A stretch of DNA of 7,601 bases from Cyclobacteriaceae bacterium (GTDB taxonomy: Bacteria; Bacteroidota; Bacteroidia; Cytophagales; Cyclobacteriaceae): positions 1 through 7,601 of the forward strand of contig CANHCD010000089.1 of the NCBI GenBank assembly GCA_947458795.1, given 5' to 3'. The notes below the pieces were generated by a model. The model was not told the DNA's origin. It ran no database searches and saw nothing but the letters and a program-made list of their open reading frames with translations. This document shows positions 6,375-7,601 of the stretch, one piece after another (position 1 is the stretch's first letter; the number at the start of each line of letters is the position of its first letter). The position numbers and the translations under genes were made by a program.

Positions 6375-7601
6375 TTAACGCATCGCTTTGTAGGCATTGA
6401 TAAGTCCATTGGTAGAGCCATCGTGAGAATTGACAGTAGCTTCTCCTGCCAACTCTGGGAGAATGCCATTGGCAAGGACTTTCCCCAATTCAACTCCCCA
6501 TTGATCGAAACTAAAAATATTCCAAATCATTCCTTGGGCAGCTATTTTATGTTCATACATCGCTATCAACTGCCCTAGTGTATAGGGAGTGATTTGTTTT
6601 ACCAAAATGGAATTGGTAGGTCTATTTCCCTCAAATACTCGATGGGGAGCAAGGCGTTGAATTTCATCTTCTGATTTACCTCCTTTTCTCATTTCAGCTT
6701 CTACCTCAGCCAGCGATTTCCCCTTCATCAAGGCTTCAGTTTGAGCAAAAAAGTTGGATAGTAGCTTGACATGATGATCTCCAATCGGATTATGGGACTT
6801 TGCTGGGGCAATGAAATCACATGGAATCAGGTGCGTTCCTTGATGAATCAATTGGTAAAAGGCATGCTGTCCATTGGTACCTGGTTCCCCCCAAATGATT
6901 GGGCCAGTACTATAGTTTACTTTTTTGCCATCACGACCCACGTATTTTCCGTTGCTCTCCATATTTCCTTGCTGGAAGTAGGCAGCAAAACGATGTAAAT
7001 ACTGGTCATAGGGAAGGATTGCCTCCGAACTTGCCCCTAGAAAATTGGTGTTCCAAATCCCTACTAAGGCCAAAATCACTGGAATGTTTTGATCTAGTGG
7101 CGTATTTTTAAAGTGCTGGTCCATAGAATGTGCCCCAGAGAGCAATTCTTCAAAACGATCGAATCCAATGGCACAGGCGATTGGAAGTCCGATTGCAGAC
7201 CATAGGGAATACCTTCCCCCTACCCAATCCCAAAATGCGAACATATTTTGAGGGTCAATCCCAAAAGCACTTACCGCATCGGCATTGGTTGATAGCGCCA
7301 CAAAATGCTTGGCAATCGCTTTTTCATCTTTTGCATGAGACAAAAACCAAGTCCTTGCTGTATGCGCATTGGTCATGGTCTCTTGCGTGGAGAAGGTTTT
7401 GGAGGCAATAAAGAAAAGCGTGGTTTCCGGATCAACTTCCTTTAGCGTTTCAGCAATATGCGTCCCGTCCACATTGGACACGAAAAATAGTTTCAAATTA
7501 GGATGCTGGTAGGCCTTTAATGCTTCAGTCACCATCACAGGTCCAAGGTCAGAACCTCCAATACCGATATTTACCAGCTTTGTAATTGGCTTTCCCGTAT
7601 A
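6375..7601 (-). CDS. pgi: Glucose-6-phosphate isomerase (5' partial)
   Basis: PGI interconverts glucose 6-phosphate and fructose 6-phosphate in the cytosol, for glycolysis and gluconeogenesis. The frame is open through base 7601, so the visible 408 residues are the C-terminal three quarters; about 140 residues are missing compared with E. coli PGI (about 549). Visible motifs are GIGGSDLG (13-20), signature 1 WVGGRYSLWSAIG (126-138), MESNGK (214-219), EPGTNGQHAFYQLIHQGT (239-256) and signature 2 ending FDQWGVELGK (365-374). Glu239, His276 or His277, and Lys374 correspond to the catalytic Glu357, His388 and Lys518 of rabbit PGI as I recall them. The C-terminus (SHDGSTNGLINAYK near 392-405) is complete and ends at a normal stop. 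A GTG at 7538 lies inside the sugar-phosphate-binding motif region and is not the start. Transcription ends at a hairpin just downstream. Confidence 0.97.
   Translation of the reverse strand, partial: YTGKPITKLVNIGIGGSDLGPVMVTEALKAYQHPNLKLFFVSNVDGTHIAETLKEVDPETTLFFIASKTFSTQETMTNAHTARTWFLSHAKDEKAIAKHFVALSTNADAVSAFGIDPQNMFAFWDWVGGRYSLWSAIGLPIACAIGFDRFEELLSGAHSMDQHFKNTPLDQNIPVILALVGIWNTNFLGASSEAILPYDQYLHRFAAYFQQGNMESNGKYVGRDGKKVNYSTGPIIWGEPGTNGQHAFYQLIHQGTHLIPCDFIAPAKSHNPIGDHHVKLLSNFFAQTEALMKGKSLAEVEAEMRKGGKSEDEIQRLAPHRVFEGNRPTNSILVKQITPYTLGQLIAMYEHKIAAQGMIWNIFSFDQWGVELGKVLANGILPELAGEATVNSHDGSTNGLINAYKAMR

Noticed and set aside
7536..7538. GTG at 7538 as the pgi start
   Set aside because: In-frame codons upstream to 7601 encode the conserved NIGIGGSDLG motif, so the gene continues beyond the window.

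Overview
The window holds seven protein-coding genes packed tightly on a chromosome. It looks like a core-genome segment of an aerobic member of the Bacteroidota, most likely the order Cytophagales (Algoriphagus/Cyclobacteriaceae-like). That placement is inference. It rests on the TamL-type outer-membrane barrel, the lengthened QueA, a menaquinone-type MenC, a solitary LytTR protein, a TAnnTTTG-type -7 element before queA, and the lack of obvious Shine-Dalgarno sequences. There are no mobile elements, tRNA or rRNA genes, CRISPR arrays or phage genes.

Layout. Positions 1-3399 carry a plus-strand run: the C-terminal part of a POTRA/beta-barrel outer-membrane protein (5' end outside the window), hemF 13 bases later, and a PAP2-family phosphatase overlapping hemF by ATGA. 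These three are probably co-transcribed. A convergent menC follows on the minus strand (3437-4519). queA is divergent from menC (4582-5790). A solitary LytTR DNA-binding protein on the minus strand (5787-6200) shares 4 bp with the end of queA. After a 174-bp gap holding a good rho-independent terminator comes pgi on the minus strand, with its 5' end outside the window.

Functions. Most genes are housekeeping: outer-membrane biogenesis, oxygen-dependent heme synthesis, lipid-phosphate/undecaprenyl-phosphate recycling, menaquinone synthesis, queuosine tRNA modification and glycolysis/gluconeogenesis. HemF (which needs O2) and MenC fit an aerobic, heme- and menaquinone-using respiratory chain. 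The LytTR protein is the only regulator, and its targets cannot be read from this window.

I found no convincing undescribed system. The points worth checking are an Arg-to-Ala change in a conserved HemF active-site motif, a palindrome in the LytTR gene leader that could be autoregulatory, hairpin-capable inverted repeats across both convergent gene junctions, and the enlarged QueA. No gene-free stretch exceeds 174 bp.
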